Shown: piece after piece, positions 17,822-26,635 of the stretch
How the letters are laid out: every line of letters begins with the position of its first letter
Numbering within the stretch: the stretch's first letter is position 1
From: Rhizobium sp. CB3090
GTDB taxonomy: Bacteria > Pseudomonadota > Alphaproteobacteria > Rhizobiales > Rhizobiaceae
Length of the DNA stretch: 64,000 bases
Reading direction: 5' to 3'
Assembly: GCF_029714285.1 (NCBI RefSeq)
Contig: NZ_CP121663.1
Coordinates: forward strand, 992,001-1,056,000
Program-made: the position numbers and the translations under genes
Notes under the pieces: generated by a model
Databases searched by the model: none
Seen by the model: only the letters and a program-made list of their open reading frames with translations
Told to the model about the DNA's origin: nothing

Positions 17822-18835
17822 TCAGCCACCCCTGATCGAGCCACGCCAGACGAGATCGGCGTGAAGGCGGATGGCGTGGGCCTGTCCCTCCGGCTTTGCG
17901 GCCTCGTTGCTTTCCAGCCATGAGACTGCTTCCCGTGCGATCGTGGCAAGCGGCTGAGCAAAGGTCGTCAGTTGATAGGATGCCCAGGACGCCTGTTCGA
18001 TATCGTCGAAACCGGCAACACAAAGTTGGTCGGGAACACGGATCGAAAACTGATGGCGGGCGGCGTCTATGAAACCGCAGGCCAGGAGATCGGTGGCGCA
18101 GAACACGGCATCCGGCCGCGCGGAAAGTGTCAGAAGCCGCTGTGCAAGAACCCTGCCGCTCTCGTAGCTTGTCCACCCGTAACGTTCGACGACGACCTCG
18201 AGACCGTGCGCCCTGGCCGCGGCGACGAAGCCGTTCTCCCTCGCCATCAGGCTTGGCGTACCGGCCTCCGAATTGGCGAAGGCGAGCCTTCGGCAGCCGG
18301 CGCGAAGGAAGGCCGTGACGACGCGGCCGGCAGCCTCTTCGTCATCGAGATTGATCCGCAGAGGCCCGTCCTGCTCGTCGTCGCGGTTGATCAACACCAG
18401 ACGCTGGCCGTTCTTCAGGCAGAGTTGCGTGATCGACTTGTCAGGCATCCCCGAGACGATGATCGAGGCATCGGCGCGATATCGGATTGCCTGGCGCAGC
18501 GCCATGTCCACGCTGCCGTCCAAAAGGTCGGTGTTGACGAGCATTGCAATCTTGCCGCTGTGCTGCAGCTCCTGCGTCAGCGCCTTGATCAGGCCGGCTC
18601 GATGTGGTGTGGCCATGTCCGAGACGATCAGGCAGACGATGCCGCTTTCATTGCGCATCAGCCCGCGGGCGAGATGATTGACGTGATAGCCGAGTGCATC
18701 GGCTGCCTCGATCACTTTGCGGCGCGTCTCCGGCGACACGCTCGCCCCCAGTGTGAACGTGCGTGAAACGGCCGAGCGGGAGACCCCTGCGCGGTCCGCT
18801 ACCTCCTGTGCGCTCACGAACACTTTCTGCGACAC
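17822..18835 (-). CDS. LacI-family transcriptional regulator
   Basis: Repressor of 337 aa, the usual LacI length when started at GTG 18835, which has GGGAGAG five to six bases upstream. The N-terminal helix-turn-helix (SAQEVADRAGVSRSAVSRTF) and hinge helix (GYHVNHLARGLMRN) are followed by a type I periplasmic-binding-like sensor. Upstream ATGs would add unrelated residues. No sugar-uptake genes adjoin it, so its target and ligand cannot be read from context; the only co-oriented neighbour is the Nudix gene. A 6-1-6 inverted repeat at 18989-19001 upstream might be an operator. Confidence 0.85.
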   Translation of the reverse strand: MSQKVFVSAQEVADRAGVSRSAVSRTFTLGASVSPETRRKVIEAADALGYHVNHLARGLMRNESGIVCLIVSDMATPHRAGLIKALTQELQHSGKIAMLVNTDLLDGSVDMALRQAIRYRADASIIVSGMPDKSITQLCLKNGQRLVLINRDDEQDGPLRINLDDEEAAGRVVTAFLRAGCRRLAFANSEAGTPSLMARENGFVAAARAHGLEVVVERYGWTSYESGRVLAQRLLTLSARPDAVFCATDLLACGFIDAARHQFSIRVPDQLCVAGFDDIEQASWASYQLTTFAQPLATIAREAVSWLESNEAAKPEGQAHAIRLHADLVWRGSIRGG

Positions 18836-19028
18836 GCTTCTCTCCCGCCGGCATGCGAGCTTACTCAGTCTTGCAATTGCGTGCATCATCCTCTGAGCCA
18901 CTGTCATGACAGTTTTATGAAGGAAGCTGTTAATTGGTACAGCAGGGCTGTGCGGCATTTGCACGCGCTTGCAAGATGAAGGAATGCGGCTTTGGCAAAG
19001 CGTGCTTCGCGGTAAAAGCGATGTGATC

Positions 19029-19703
19029 TCAGCTATAGTCTTCAGTCCCGCCCCGCTCGCTGATCAGCGGCACGAAAATCACGGCGCCGAGAGTCTGAGT
19101 TGTAAAATCATCCGGGCCTTTTCGCAGGATTTTCAGGAGCGTCTGCCTGTGCTCTTCCCGTCCCACAGGGATGACCAGCCGACCGCCTATGGCCAATTGT
19201 TCTTTCAGGGCTTGCGGCACCTCCGGCGCGGCGGCCGAAACAAGGATGGCCCCAAAGGGAGCGGCTTTCGGCCATCCCTTTGAACCGTCTCCGCAACGCA
19301 AATCGATATTGTCGTAGCCGAGACGTTGCAGGCGTTCGGTCGCTCCAGCCGCCAGAGAGGCGTGGCGTTCCACGGCAAAGACATGGCCCGCCATGCGGCT
19401 CAGGATAGCAGTCGCGTAGCCAAGCCCCGCGCCGATTTCGAGAACCGTATCGTCGGGTTTGACCTCCGCGGCCTCGATCATCAGCGCGACCATATAAGGC
19501 TGAGAGATCGTCTGCCCCTTACCGATCGGCAGCGGACAGTCGTTATAGGCAAACATCTCGAAGCCCTTCTCGACAAAGGCTTCCCGCGGCACCAGGCGCA
19601 TGGCATCCAACAATGCCGGGTCGCGAATGCCGCGCCCGGCGATCTGTTTTTCCACCATGCGAAGACGCTCGTGCATGGCCGGCTGTCTCCACGTCCGGAA
19701 CAT
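19029..19703 (-). CDS. pcm: protein-L-isoaspartate O-methyltransferase
   Basis: A 224-aa S-adenosylmethionine-dependent methyltransferase that starts repair of isoaspartyl damage in aged proteins. PLPIGKGQTISQPYMVALM (about 56-74) is the Pcm family hallmark. VLEIGAGLGYATAIL (about 87-101) is the SAM-binding motif I, and RCGDGSKGWP and GGRLVIPVG are later family segments. It starts 7 bp after the stop of the CBS-domain gene and is likely co-transcribed with it. An alternative start nine codons later (MHERLR) is possible. Confidence 0.92.
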   Translation of the reverse strand: MFRTWRQPAMHERLRMVEKQIAGRGIRDPALLDAMRLVPREAFVEKGFEMFAYNDCPLPIGKGQTISQPYMVALMIEAAEVKPDDTVLEIGAGLGYATAILSRMAGHVFAVERHASLAAGATERLQRLGYDNIDLRCGDGSKGWPKAAPFGAILVSAAAPEVPQALKEQLAIGGRLVIPVGREEHRQTLLKILRKGPDDFTTQTLGAVIFVPLISERGGTEDYS

Positions 19704-19710
19704 CCCATTA

Positions 19711-20145
19711 TTACGCGGTCTGGCTGTGATCTCCGCCGTGGCGCGAGATACTGCTCAGCGCTTGGCCGGCCCCACCGTTACTTTGGGCCAGGGCGATATC
19801 GCCGAGCGAGAGGATACCGACGAGCCGCTTGCTGTGATCCAGCACCGGCAGGCGCCGGACCTTGATGCTACCCATGTTGCGGCAGACCTCATCGATCTCC
19901 TGATCATCGAAGCAATATTTGACCTCCGATGTCATGACATCGCGGACCTTCGCATCCGGCCCCCTGCCCTTGGCGATGCCACGAATGGCGATATCGCGAT
20001 CGGTGATCATGCCTACCAGGCGGTCATGGTCGCCGACAGGCAGGATGCCCGCGTCGAGATCCGCCATCGTCTGGGCGGCCTGCAGGATCGTCTCGTCAGG
20101 ATTGGTGATACGCACGTCATGCGTCATGGCGTCTCGAACTTTCAT
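19711..20145 (-). CDS. two-CBS-domain protein
   Basis: A 144-aa stand-alone CBS pair (about 8-62 and 72-127; repeated D-R/K-LVGM/I-L-D/S patterns such as LVGMITDRDIAIRG and LVGILSLGDIALAQ). Such Bateman modules bind adenine nucleotides and modulate partner proteins or act in stress tolerance. ATG at 20145 has GGAGG eight bases upstream, so the longer open frame is not used. Upstream of pcm in the same transcript. Confidence 0.87.
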   Translation of the reverse strand: MKVRDAMTHDVRITNPDETILQAAQTMADLDAGILPVGDHDRLVGMITDRDIAIRGIAKGRGPDAKVRDVMTSEVKYCFDDQEIDEVCRNMGSIKVRRLPVLDHSKRLVGILSLGDIALAQSNGGAGQALSSISRHGGDHSQTA

Positions 20146-20320
20146 TGGTTCCTCCATGAGCGGACGCCTCATCCCGCCGCTTAGGCAGGATAATCTCTTC
20201 AGCGACCTCAGCTCGGGCGGCGCCCGGTTCCCCACTGGTCGCGGAACCCTCCTATGAGAGCCCGTTACAACAACAGGCGAGGCGCCGATCTGTTCCCATC
20301 GACAGCGCGGATTATCAAAT

Positions 20321-20548
20321 TTACATCTCGAATTCGTCGTCTTCACCGGCAGAAAGCAAATCGACAAGCTCGGCCACCTTGCCGCTTGGCAGCGTCCTGC
20401 CCTCGCCGATCAGAGCCTCGTCATTGTTGAACCAGGCCCATGCCTCTGCAAGTTCGCCCAGCGTCGCGCCGGTCGCGGAGATATCGGCCATCAAGGTTTC
20501 ATCGACAGGTCCAAGAACGGAGACGATGTCTTTTGCGGTCATAGTCAT
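20321..20548 (-). CDS. small acidic protein of unknown function
   Basis: A 75-aa protein with an acidic C-terminus (AGEDDEFEM) and no membrane segment. AGGAGA lies nine bases before the ATG and supports translation. The predicted helices around TGATLGELAEAWAWFNNDEAL give no recognisable domain. It is separated from the CBS gene by 175 bp in which I see nothing distinct, and faces the MgtC-family gene across 133 bp. I do not recognise the family. Confidence 0.6.
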   Translation of the reverse strand: MTMTAKDIVSVLGPVDETLMADISATGATLGELAEAWAWFNNDEALIGEGRTLPSGKVAELVDLLSAGEDDEFEM

Positions 20549-20681
20549 GTGCGTTCTCCTGAGGTTTCATGGGCGCAGAATCGCGCCGGAACCCGTTCAT
20601 CTCCTCGAGGGCGGAACGAAATCCCCCCAGCTTTGTTCCGGCATTGGAGATCGACCATGAAATGGATGTGAGGAGGGTACG

Positions 20682-21407
20682 ATGCCGAGCACGATGATCG
20701 AGCTCATGCCTTTGAACCCTACATGGGTGGACATCGCGATACGCCTCCTGTTGGTCGTCGCCGCCGGCGCGTTGATTGGCCTCAATCGCGAGGCCGGCGG
20801 GCATGCGGCCGGATTCCGGACGACGATCCTGGTGGGGTTGGCGGCATGCCTGGCCATGATCCAGGCCAACCTGTTGCTCACCACGATGGGCAAAACGCCT
20901 CAGTCATTCGTCCGCATGGACATACTGCGCTTTCCGCTTGGCATATTGACGGGTGTCGGCTTCATCGGCGGCGGCGCCATTCTCAAGCGCGGCGATTTGA
21001 TCACTGGCGTGACGACGGCGGCAACGCTTTGGATCATGACGGCGATCGGCCTTTGCATTGGTGGCGGCCAGTTGGTGGTTGGGTCTGCCGGAGCTGTTGT
21101 GGCCTTTATCGTGCTCTCGCTCTTCAAATGGTTCGATGAGCTGATATCGCGACGGCAAAAGGCGCGCGTGATCATTGAGCTTACCAGCAGCGCCTATATC
21201 GCAAAGATCGAAACAGCGTTCGATCCACTCGGATATTCCTTCTGTTTTACTGATAAATCGATAAACGATACCGATGGTACGGTTCATGCCACTTATCAAG
21301 TGCGATGGAAACACGCGGGCATCAGCGGCGGCGCAACGGAACTCCTGACTGCCATCGAAGAGCGCTACAAGGTCGTATCTTTCGAGATGACGACAACGAC
21401 CACATGA
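20682..21407 (+). CDS. MgtC/SapB-family membrane protein
   Basis: A 241-aa protein with about four to five membrane segments in the first 145 residues and a C-terminal cytoplasmic ACT-like domain. GALIGLNREAGGHAAGFRTT (about 27-46) and GVGFIGGGAILKRG (about 88-101) are the MgtC family signatures. Members influence Mg2+ limitation survival, phosphate or ATP homeostasis, and in pathogens intracellular survival. No Mg2+ leader or PhoP box could be recognised upstream. First of a run of short genes with stress or envelope character. Confidence 0.88.
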   Translation: MPSTMIELMPLNPTWVDIAIRLLLVVAAGALIGLNREAGGHAAGFRTTILVGLAACLAMIQANLLLTTMGKTPQSFVRMDILRFPLGILTGVGFIGGGAILKRGDLITGVTTAATLWIMTAIGLCIGGGQLVVGSAGAVVAFIVLSLFKWFDELISRRQKARVIIELTSSAYIAKIETAFDPLGYSFCFTDKSINDTDGTVHATYQVRWKHAGISGGATELLTAIEERYKVVSFEMTTTTT

Positions 21408-21474
21408 CCAAGAATGCTCACTGGGAACATTCTCGCCCGGCGTGGGTTTGCCCTTCGAACGAAAGGAGGATGCC

Positions 21475-21837
21475 ATGGTTAAAATCAGAGAGGCGAAAAC
21501 CAACGATGCCCCCTCCGCTAAAGCCGATATTCGTACGCAGCAGGCGCTCGATCAGGCTGCGGGCGGCGCCGGAGAGATCGATACTCGTACGCCGGGCGCA
21601 GAGACGCTGGAAGTGAACTTCTCCTACTCGGAACCCGGCTCGGACGACTCGCGGTCGACAGATACTCCGGATTGCGACAGGCAGCGCCAGCAAGCTCTGG
21701 ATATGGCCGCGGGTCGGATTGCAGCGGCGGTTAGAGCCTCGCGGCCGCGGGAGCGCCATACGACGCGCAATGTTGCAATTCTGGCAATCGGCGGCCTCGC
21801 CGGCTTTTTGCTGCATGGGGTTTTCACGGGTCGCTAA
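21475..21837 (+). CDS. small single-pass membrane protein, unknown function
   Basis: A 120-aa protein preceded by AAAGGAGG, spaced five bases from ATG 21475. The N-terminal part is polar and repeats the segment RQQALDMAAG-like (RTQQALDQAAGG near 22-33 and RQQALDMAAGR near 71-81), and the C-terminus has a single hydrophobic segment (ILAIGGLAGFLLHGVF). The duplicated segment may reflect an internal repeat. I do not recognise a family. Confidence 0.65.
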   Translation: MVKIREAKTNDAPSAKADIRTQQALDQAAGGAGEIDTRTPGAETLEVNFSYSEPGSDDSRSTDTPDCDRQRQQALDMAAGRIAAAVRASRPRERHTTRNVAILAIGGLAGFLLHGVFTGR

Positions 21838-21920
21838 GCGGCTTCCGAATGCAGGCTGCGGGATGGAACCTTATGGCGTTTTTCTTGTTGCGTCCATGAG
21901 CCCAAAGGAGGGAGGGTGTC

Positions 21921-22214
21921 ATGCAACGTCAACACACGTCACATGCGTCGGCAAAGTCTGAGCAAAACCCATTCAAGGCGCCCGAGTCGCAATGGCGGCC
22001 GGATGCGGAAATCCGTGCCGAAATCCAGAGGAGACTGAGCGAAGACCCGCTGCTGGATATTACCGGCATCTTCGTCAGCGTCAGCAGCGGCCGCGTTCTC
22101 CTCGAAGGATCGGTCGAAAACGATGAGGTTAAGCGGCGCATCGAGACACATTCGCGTCAAGTGAGCGGCATCAGCGGTCACGATAGTAATCTTTGTGTTC
22201 GCAAGCCGCGATAG
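21921..22214 (+). CDS. BON-domain protein
   Basis: A 97-aa protein dominated by one BON domain (about 28-92): EIRAEIQRRLSEDPLLD then GRVLLEGSVENDEVKRRIE, the usual alpha-beta-alpha pattern with the conserved glycine. BON domains bind phospholipid and occur in osmotic-shock and envelope proteins such as OsmY. No signal peptide is seen, so this copy is likely cytoplasmic. GGAGGGAGGG upstream of the ATG is a strong ribosome site. Sixteen bp before a tiny membrane protein gene. Confidence 0.8.
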   Translation: MQRQHTSHASAKSEQNPFKAPESQWRPDAEIRAEIQRRLSEDPLLDITGIFVSVSSGRVLLEGSVENDEVKRRIETHSRQVSGISGHDSNLCVRKPR

Positions 22215-22229
22215 AAAGCGTAGGCAGGT

Positions 22230-22373
22230 ATGCGTGCATTGTTGATCATCGTTATCGGACTGATGGTGGCCTCGATCCTCAGCATCCTCGTCATCAAGCC
22301 GTTCGTGACCGGAAAAAACCAGGATTCTCAAGTCGCACAGAAGACCATCGAGCAACCGGAACCGAAGCCGTAA
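22230..22373 (+). CDS. 47-aa single-pass membrane peptide
   Basis: A short open frame (ATG 22230, TAA 22371-22373) encoding a 47-residue peptide. Residues 3-22 are strongly hydrophobic (LLIIVIGLMVASILSILVI) and the C-terminus is polar, ending QPEPKP. The upstream GTAGGCAGGT offers a weak ribosome site, and the gene lies 15 bp after the BON-domain gene. Clean hydrophobic/polar layout and position in an operon-like run support it being real. Function unknown. Confidence 0.6.
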   Translation: MRALLIIVIGLMVASILSILVIKPFVTGKNQDSQVAQKTIEQPEPKP

Positions 22374-22388
22374 AGGTGCCATAGCGGA

Positions 22389-22757
22389 TCACTTCGCTTG
22401 CGGCGTCTGCTGCTCCTGCTGGCCAGGTACCTGGCTAGGCGGAATGACCGGTGTTTTACCGCCACGCGGCGCCTGCTTTTCCATTGCGCTGTCTCCGGTC
22501 GTTGGCGGTTTCAACACGCCGCCGCAGTCCGAAAGTTCTTTACTGGCGTTCTCCTGAGAACGCGGCGGCGGTGCGGTTTGGTTTTCACCTTCGCTCTGCT
22601 TATTGGGGTCGGGAGCCCTGCAGCGCTCGCTGTTCGGCATCTGTAGCTGTTGTGCGGATATGACCGTTGGCACAGCGAATGTCAGCGCAGCCGCCAACAG
22701 CAGAAACCGTCCAAACGGTCTGCGCACTGCGTCGGACTTCGGTGCAGATGACGGCAT
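22389..22757 (-). CDS. secreted proline/glutamine-rich protein
   Basis: About 122 aa from ATG 22757: a basic n-region, hydrophobic core LLLAAALTFAVPTVI and a likely signal peptidase site near ISAQ, then a low-complexity mature part rich in Pro, Gln and Ser with two cysteines. In-frame starts at 22793 and 22877 exist, but ribosome sites are weak at all of them. It is convergent with the membrane-peptide gene. No family recognised; start uncertain. Confidence 0.5.
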   Translation of the reverse strand: MPSSAPKSDAVRRPFGRFLLLAAALTFAVPTVISAQQLQMPNSERCRAPDPNKQSEGENQTAPPPRSQENASKELSDCGGVLKPPTTGDSAMEKQAPRGGKTPVIPPSQVPGQQEQQTPQAK

Positions 22758-23146
22758 CGTTGCTGATCTTGCCGTTGACGACACCACGCTCATGATGTGT
22801 CCGGCGTTCGGATTGCCGGCTGTCGCGATCGGAACCGGCCGACAAAGCTTGAAGCTCGCGTCCATACTGTTCTCCATCGGTGAAAATGCAGGGTTGCAGA
22901 CCGGATGGATAGGAAGCTCGTCTGCCTATTCGTCGGCCATGGAGAGAAAACGGAAAAATCCCCATGTTCTTCAGCACCATCATGTCCGTTTAGCACGGCC
23001 TGCAGTGTCTATGGCTAACGTCTGGTGGCGACCGATGTTCCGGTTTAATTCGCGACGCCAATGTCGCATCAGCGGGGCTGATGAAATCACGAAATGAGCG
23101 AACTGGCACCAAGCGTAGAGGCAACTGGACAGGGGCTGCAGACATT
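22758..23146. other. non-coding stretch upstream of secreted-protein gene
   Basis: About 390 bp with no convincing gene. It holds the promoter region of the secreted-protein gene on the minus strand and runs up to the dctA terminator. Open frames here lack ribosome sites and family character. Confidence 0.45.
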
Positions 23147-23180
23147 AAAAAACGGCCTCCTGCGGAAGGGAGGCCGTTTT
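23147..23180 (-). terminator. Rho-independent terminator of dctA
   Basis: Arms AAAACGGCCTCC (23149-23160) and GGAGGCCGTTTT (23169-23180) form a perfect 12-bp stem with an 8-base loop. On the minus strand the stem runs into six T residues. It lies 31 bp beyond the dctA stop codon. Confidence 0.9.
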
Positions 23181-23210
23181 CGAATTTTTCCGGATATGGC
23201 GACAGAGTTG

Positions 23211-24536
23211 CTATTCGGCCGCTTGCAGTGCCGGCGTATCGACATCGCTGGTCAGTTGTCCGGCCATGGCAGCAGCGAATTTCGACTGATCGAGCTCACT
23301 CTCCCAGCGTGCGACGACAACTGTCGCCACGGCGTTGCCGACGAAATTGGTCAGAGCACGGCACTCCGACATGAAGCGATCGATGCCAAGGATGAGCGCC
23401 ATGCCGGCGATCGGAACCGAGGGCACAACGGCAAGGGTAGCGGCCAGCGTGATGAAGCCGGCACCGGTGATGCCGGCAGCCCCCTTGGAGCTCAGCATGG
23501 CCACGAGCAGCAGCAAGATCTGGTCAGTGAGCGAGAGCGATGTGTCGGTTGCCTGCGCGATGAACAGCGCCGCCAGAGTCATATAGATGTTGGTGCCATC
23601 GAGGTTGAAAGAATAGCCGGTCGGGATGACGAGACCGACGACCGAACGCTTGCAGCCTGCGCGTTCCATCTTGTTCATCAGACCGGGAAGCGCTGCTTCC
23701 GACGACGAGGTGCCGAGAACGAGCAGCAATTCTTCCTTGATGTAGCGGATCAGCGCCAGGATCGAGAAGCCGTTGTAACGAGCGACGGCGCCCAGAACGA
23801 CCAGCACGAACAGTAGCGATGTGGCGTAGAAGGTGCCGATCAGGAAGGCCAGATTGGCGATCGTGCCGATGCCGTATTTGCCGATGGTGAAGGCCATGGC
23901 GCCGAAGGCACCGATGGGCGCGAACTTCATGAGCAGGGCAACCATTCGGAAGATCGGCGTGGTCAGTGCCTGCAGGAAGTCCATCACGGGGCGGCCACGC
24001 TCGCCGACGGCGCCGAGTGCGATACCGAAGACGACCGAGAAGAACAGGACCTGGAGGATGTCGCCCTTGGCGAAGGCGCCGACGATCGTGTCCGGAATGA
24101 TGTTCATCAGGAAGCCGACGACGGAAGCGTCATGTGCCTGAGCCGCATAGTTGTTGACGGCCTTCGTATCCAGCGTTGCCGGATCGATGTGCATACCAGC
24201 ACCAGGCTGTACGACGTTCGAGATGATGAGGCCGACGATCAGCGCCAGCGTCGAGAAAGTCAGGAAGTAGATGAACGCTTTGCCGACGACGCGGCCGAAC
24301 TTCTTGAGGTCCGACATGCCGGCGATGCCGGTGGTGACCGTCAGGAAGATGACCGGCGCGATGACCATGCGGACCAGCTTGATGAAGGCATCGCCGAGCG
24401 GCTGCAAGGATGCGCCGATTTGCGGATAGAAATGTCCAAGCAGGATACCGGCGGTGATGGCGGCAAGAACCTGAACATAGAGATGCCGGTAAAAGGGAAG
24501 TTTGCCGCGTGTCTCGGCAACGACGGGTGCAATCAT
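23211..24536 (-). CDS. dctA: C4-dicarboxylate transporter DctA
   Basis: Proton/sodium-coupled symporter for succinate, fumarate and malate, 441 aa, the length of rhizobial DctA. It belongs to the DAACS family: the serine-rich hairpin [17 protein letters not shown] and the [10 protein letters not shown] substrate motif are both present among about eight membrane helices. ATG 24536 has GGAGGA five bases upstream; the frame extends 15 codons further without a ribosome site. Divergent from dctBD, with a sigma-54 promoter 90 bp upstream of the ATG. In rhizobia this carrier supplies bacteroids with plant dicarboxylates and is essential for nitrogen fixation. Confidence 0.96.
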   Translation of the reverse strand: MIAPVVAETRGKLPFYRHLYVQVLAAITAGILLGHFYPQIGASLQPLGDAFIKLVRMVIAPVIFLTVTTGIAGMSDLKKFGRVVGKAFIYFLTFSTLALIVGLIISNVVQPGAGMHIDPATLDTKAVNNYAAQAHDASVVGFLMNIIPDTIVGAFAKGDILQVLFFSVVFGIALGAVGERGRPVMDFLQALTTPIFRMVALLMKFAPIGAFGAMAFTIGKYGIGTIANLAFLIGTFYATSLLFVLVVLGAVARYNGFSILALIRYIKEELLLVLGTSSSEAALPGLMNKMERAGCKRSVVGLVIPTGYSFNLDGTNIYMTLAALFIAQATDTSLSLTDQILLLLVAMLSSKGAAGITGAGFITLAATLAVVPSVPIAGMALILGIDRFMSECRALTNFVGNAVATVVVARWESELDQSKFAAAMAGQLTSDVDTPALQAAE

Positions 24537-24624
24537 GATATCCTCCGTTATGCCCAACCGATCCCTCGGTCCTCCGGGCAACGACTACGAATCTTCAACA
24601 GCCTCCGACTGTTTGGCGGATCGT

Positions 24625-24640
24625 TGCAACGGGCGTGCCA
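24625..24640 (-). promoter_or_regulatory. sigma-54 promoter of dctA
   Basis: On the minus strand TGGCACGCCCGTTGCA gives a full match to the -24/-12 consensus (TGGCAC, five bases, TTGCA). Transcription would start near 24614, leaving a leader of about 78 nt before dctA. The divergently encoded DctD is a sigma-54 activator, which fits. Confidence 0.92.
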
Positions 24641-24713
24641 GATGAAGGATTTCCTAATAATTTATTGATATAAAAGCAGATTTTAGGAAGTCCTGCAGTT
24701 AATTCTCCGAATT

Positions 24714-24731
24714 TGTGCGACAATCCGCACA
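24714..24731. promoter_or_regulatory. probable DctD binding site (upstream activator)
   Basis: An 18-bp dyad with perfect arms TGTGCG and CGCACA around a 6-bp centre, about 75 bp upstream of the -24 element of the dctA promoter. Position and sequence resemble the DctD sites of rhizobial dctA. A second, weaker site is usual in these promoters; I could not identify one with confidence. Confidence 0.75.
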
Positions 24732-24757
24732 GATCGAATTGCGGCGCGCGCGAAATC

Positions 24758-26635
24758 ATGCACAATGTAGCGATGCTGCAGCGGCCTGCCACGGAACGAT
24801 TTTCGACGCCGGAGCAGCTAGGCCGGCGCTCTCGCCGTGTCTGGCTGGTCTTTGCGATTTTCTGCGCGATCATCATTGCGGCCGCGTTCTACGGTGCCGG
24901 CGTTTACGGTCGTGCGACCGCAATCGAGGCCTTGAAAGATCAGGGTCGTACCGACGCGAACCTCAAGGTCGCGCTGCTGAGAGCCGTCCTCGAACGCCCC
25001 CGCGCCTTGCCGCTTCTCTTGGCAGACGACCAGCAGGTGCGCGACGCGCTCGCAGCGGCGAAGGGCGATGCCGTCACCACGCTCGACCGCAAGCTCGAAA
25101 GTCTCGTCTCCGGCACCAAGGCCTCGGTGCTCTATGTGACCAATAAGGACGGAGTAGCGATCGCATCGAGCAACTGGCGTGAGCCGCTGAGCTTTGTCGG
25201 CAACGATTATTCCTTCCGTGATTATTTCCGCCGGGCGATGGAGGCGGGAACCGCAGAGCATTTCGCACTCGGCAACGTCAGCAACCGTCCCGGGCTTTAC
25301 ATTTCCCGTCGCGTCGGCGACGCGGCAGGTGCGCTGGGTGTCGTGGTCGTCAAGATGGAATTCGACCAGCTCGAAGCCGATTGGCGGGAGGCAGGCCGTC
25401 CGGCCTATGTCACCGACGATCATGGCGTCGTGCTGATCACCAGCATGCCCTCATGGCGCTTCATGACGGCCTCGCCGCTGCCTGCCGACACTCTCGCCGC
25501 CATCCGCAAGAGCCTGCAATTCGGCGATGCGCCCCTGACGCCTCTGCCGATCGCCCATCCCGATGCGATTGGTCCGGACGTCGCGATCGTGCGTGCGGTC
25601 CTGCCGGGCAGCAGCGCTGCGGAATATCTGCGCTTGACGACATCGATCCCCTCGACGCCGTGGCAGTTGGACTATCTCGTCCCGACGGACCAGGCAATTT
25701 CCTCCACCGTTCGCGAAACACGCTATCTCACACTGACCGTTCTGGTGCCGATTCTGGCGATTGCCGCCTTCCTGCTGAGGCGCCGCCATGTGTCCGCGAT
25801 GCAGATCGCCATCAGCAGGATGGCTCGCGAGGAGCTGGAACGGCGCGTATTGGAGCGCACCGAAGATCTCAGCCGCGCCCGCGATCGTCTCGAAGCGGAA
25901 ATTGCCGATCACCGGACGACGGAGGCGAAGCTGCAGATCGTGCAGCAGGAATTGGTGCAGGCCAATCGCCTTGCAATCCTCGGGCAGGTCGCCGCCGGCG
26001 TCGCCCATGAGATCAACCAGCCGGTCGCGACCATTCGCGCCTATGCCGACAATGCCCATATCTTCCTGGAGCGGCAGCAGATCGCGCCGGTGAAGGAGAA
26101 TCTTTCCTCCATCGCGGCCCTCACGGAGCGGATCGGCACGATTACCGAAGAGTTGAAGGCATTTGCCCGCAAGGGGCGGACCGCGCCGGAGCCTGTGGAA
26201 CTGAGGAGCGTCATAGAAGGCGCCGTGATCCTGCTCAGAAGCCGTTTTGCCGGCCGGCTCGATGCGCTGGCGATCGATCTGCCGCCTGCCGGATTGACGG
26301 TCGTCGGCACACGCGTTCGGCTGGAGCAGGTGCTGATCAACCTCTTCCAAAACGCACTCGAAGCGCTGGAAGGGCGCGAACAGGCGAAAGTCGAGGTTTT
26401 GGCGCAGGAAACGTCCGAAGGTGTCGACGTCATCGTCTCCGACAACGGCCCCGGCATTCCGGCGGCGATCCTCCATTCGCTGTTCACACCCTTCAACACA
26501 TCGAAGGAAAAGGGCCTCGGCCTCGGTCTTGTCATCTCCAAGGACATCGTCGCCGACTATGGCGGCCGCATCGAGGTCGACAGCAGCGAGAACGGCACCC
26601 GTTTTACCATTCATCTGCGCAAGGCGATTTCATGA
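24758..26635 (+). CDS. dctB: C4-dicarboxylate sensor kinase DctB
   Basis: Membrane histidine kinase of about 625 aa that detects external dicarboxylates and phosphorylates DctD. Two membrane segments (about 28-48 and 325-343) enclose a periplasmic double-PAS/dCACHE sensor. A coiled coil (about 355-410) leads to the phospho-acceptor motif GVAHEINQP, then the ATPase core with an N-box ([12 protein letters not shown]), DNGPGIP and [15 protein letters not shown] 24758 was chosen over a TTG at 24713 that lies inside the DctD dyad; ATG 24773 is also possible and neither has a strong ribosome site. Overlaps dctD by 4 bp. Confidence 0.93.
   Translation: MHNVAMLQRPATERFSTPEQLGRRSRRVWLVFAIFCAIIIAAAFYGAGVYGRATAIEALKDQGRTDANLKVALLRAVLERPRALPLLLADDQQVRDALAAAKGDAVTTLDRKLESLVSGTKASVLYVTNKDGVAIASSNWREPLSFVGNDYSFRDYFRRAMEAGTAEHFALGNVSNRPGLYISRRVGDAAGALGVVVVKMEFDQLEADWREAGRPAYVTDDHGVVLITSMPSWRFMTASPLPADTLAAIRKSLQFGDAPLTPLPIAHPDAIGPDVAIVRAVLPGSSAAEYLRLTTSIPSTPWQLDYLVPTDQAISSTVRETRYLTLTVLVPILAIAAFLLRRRHVSAMQIAISRMAREELERRVLERTEDLSRARDRLEAEIADHRTTEAKLQIVQQELVQANRLAILGQVAAGVAHEINQPVATIRAYADNAHIFLERQQIAPVKENLSSIAALTERIGTITEELKAFARKGRTAPEPVELRSVIEGAVILLRSRFAGRLDALAIDLPPAGLTVVGTRVRLEQVLINLFQNALEALEGREQAKVEVLAQETSEGVDVIVSDNGPGIPAAILHSLFTPFNTSKEKGLGLGLVISKDIVADYGGRIEVDSSENGTRFTIHLRKAIS

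Noticed and set aside
18989..19001. GCTTTG-G-CAAAGC inverted repeat as a LacI operator
   Set aside because: It is a perfect dyad, but it lies over 150 bp from the gene and occurs once; too weak to list as a feature.
24713..24757. TTG-initiated N-terminal extension of DctB
   Set aside because: The TTG lies inside the TGTGCG/CGCACA dyad upstream of dctA, there is no ribosome site, and the extra residues are not family-like.
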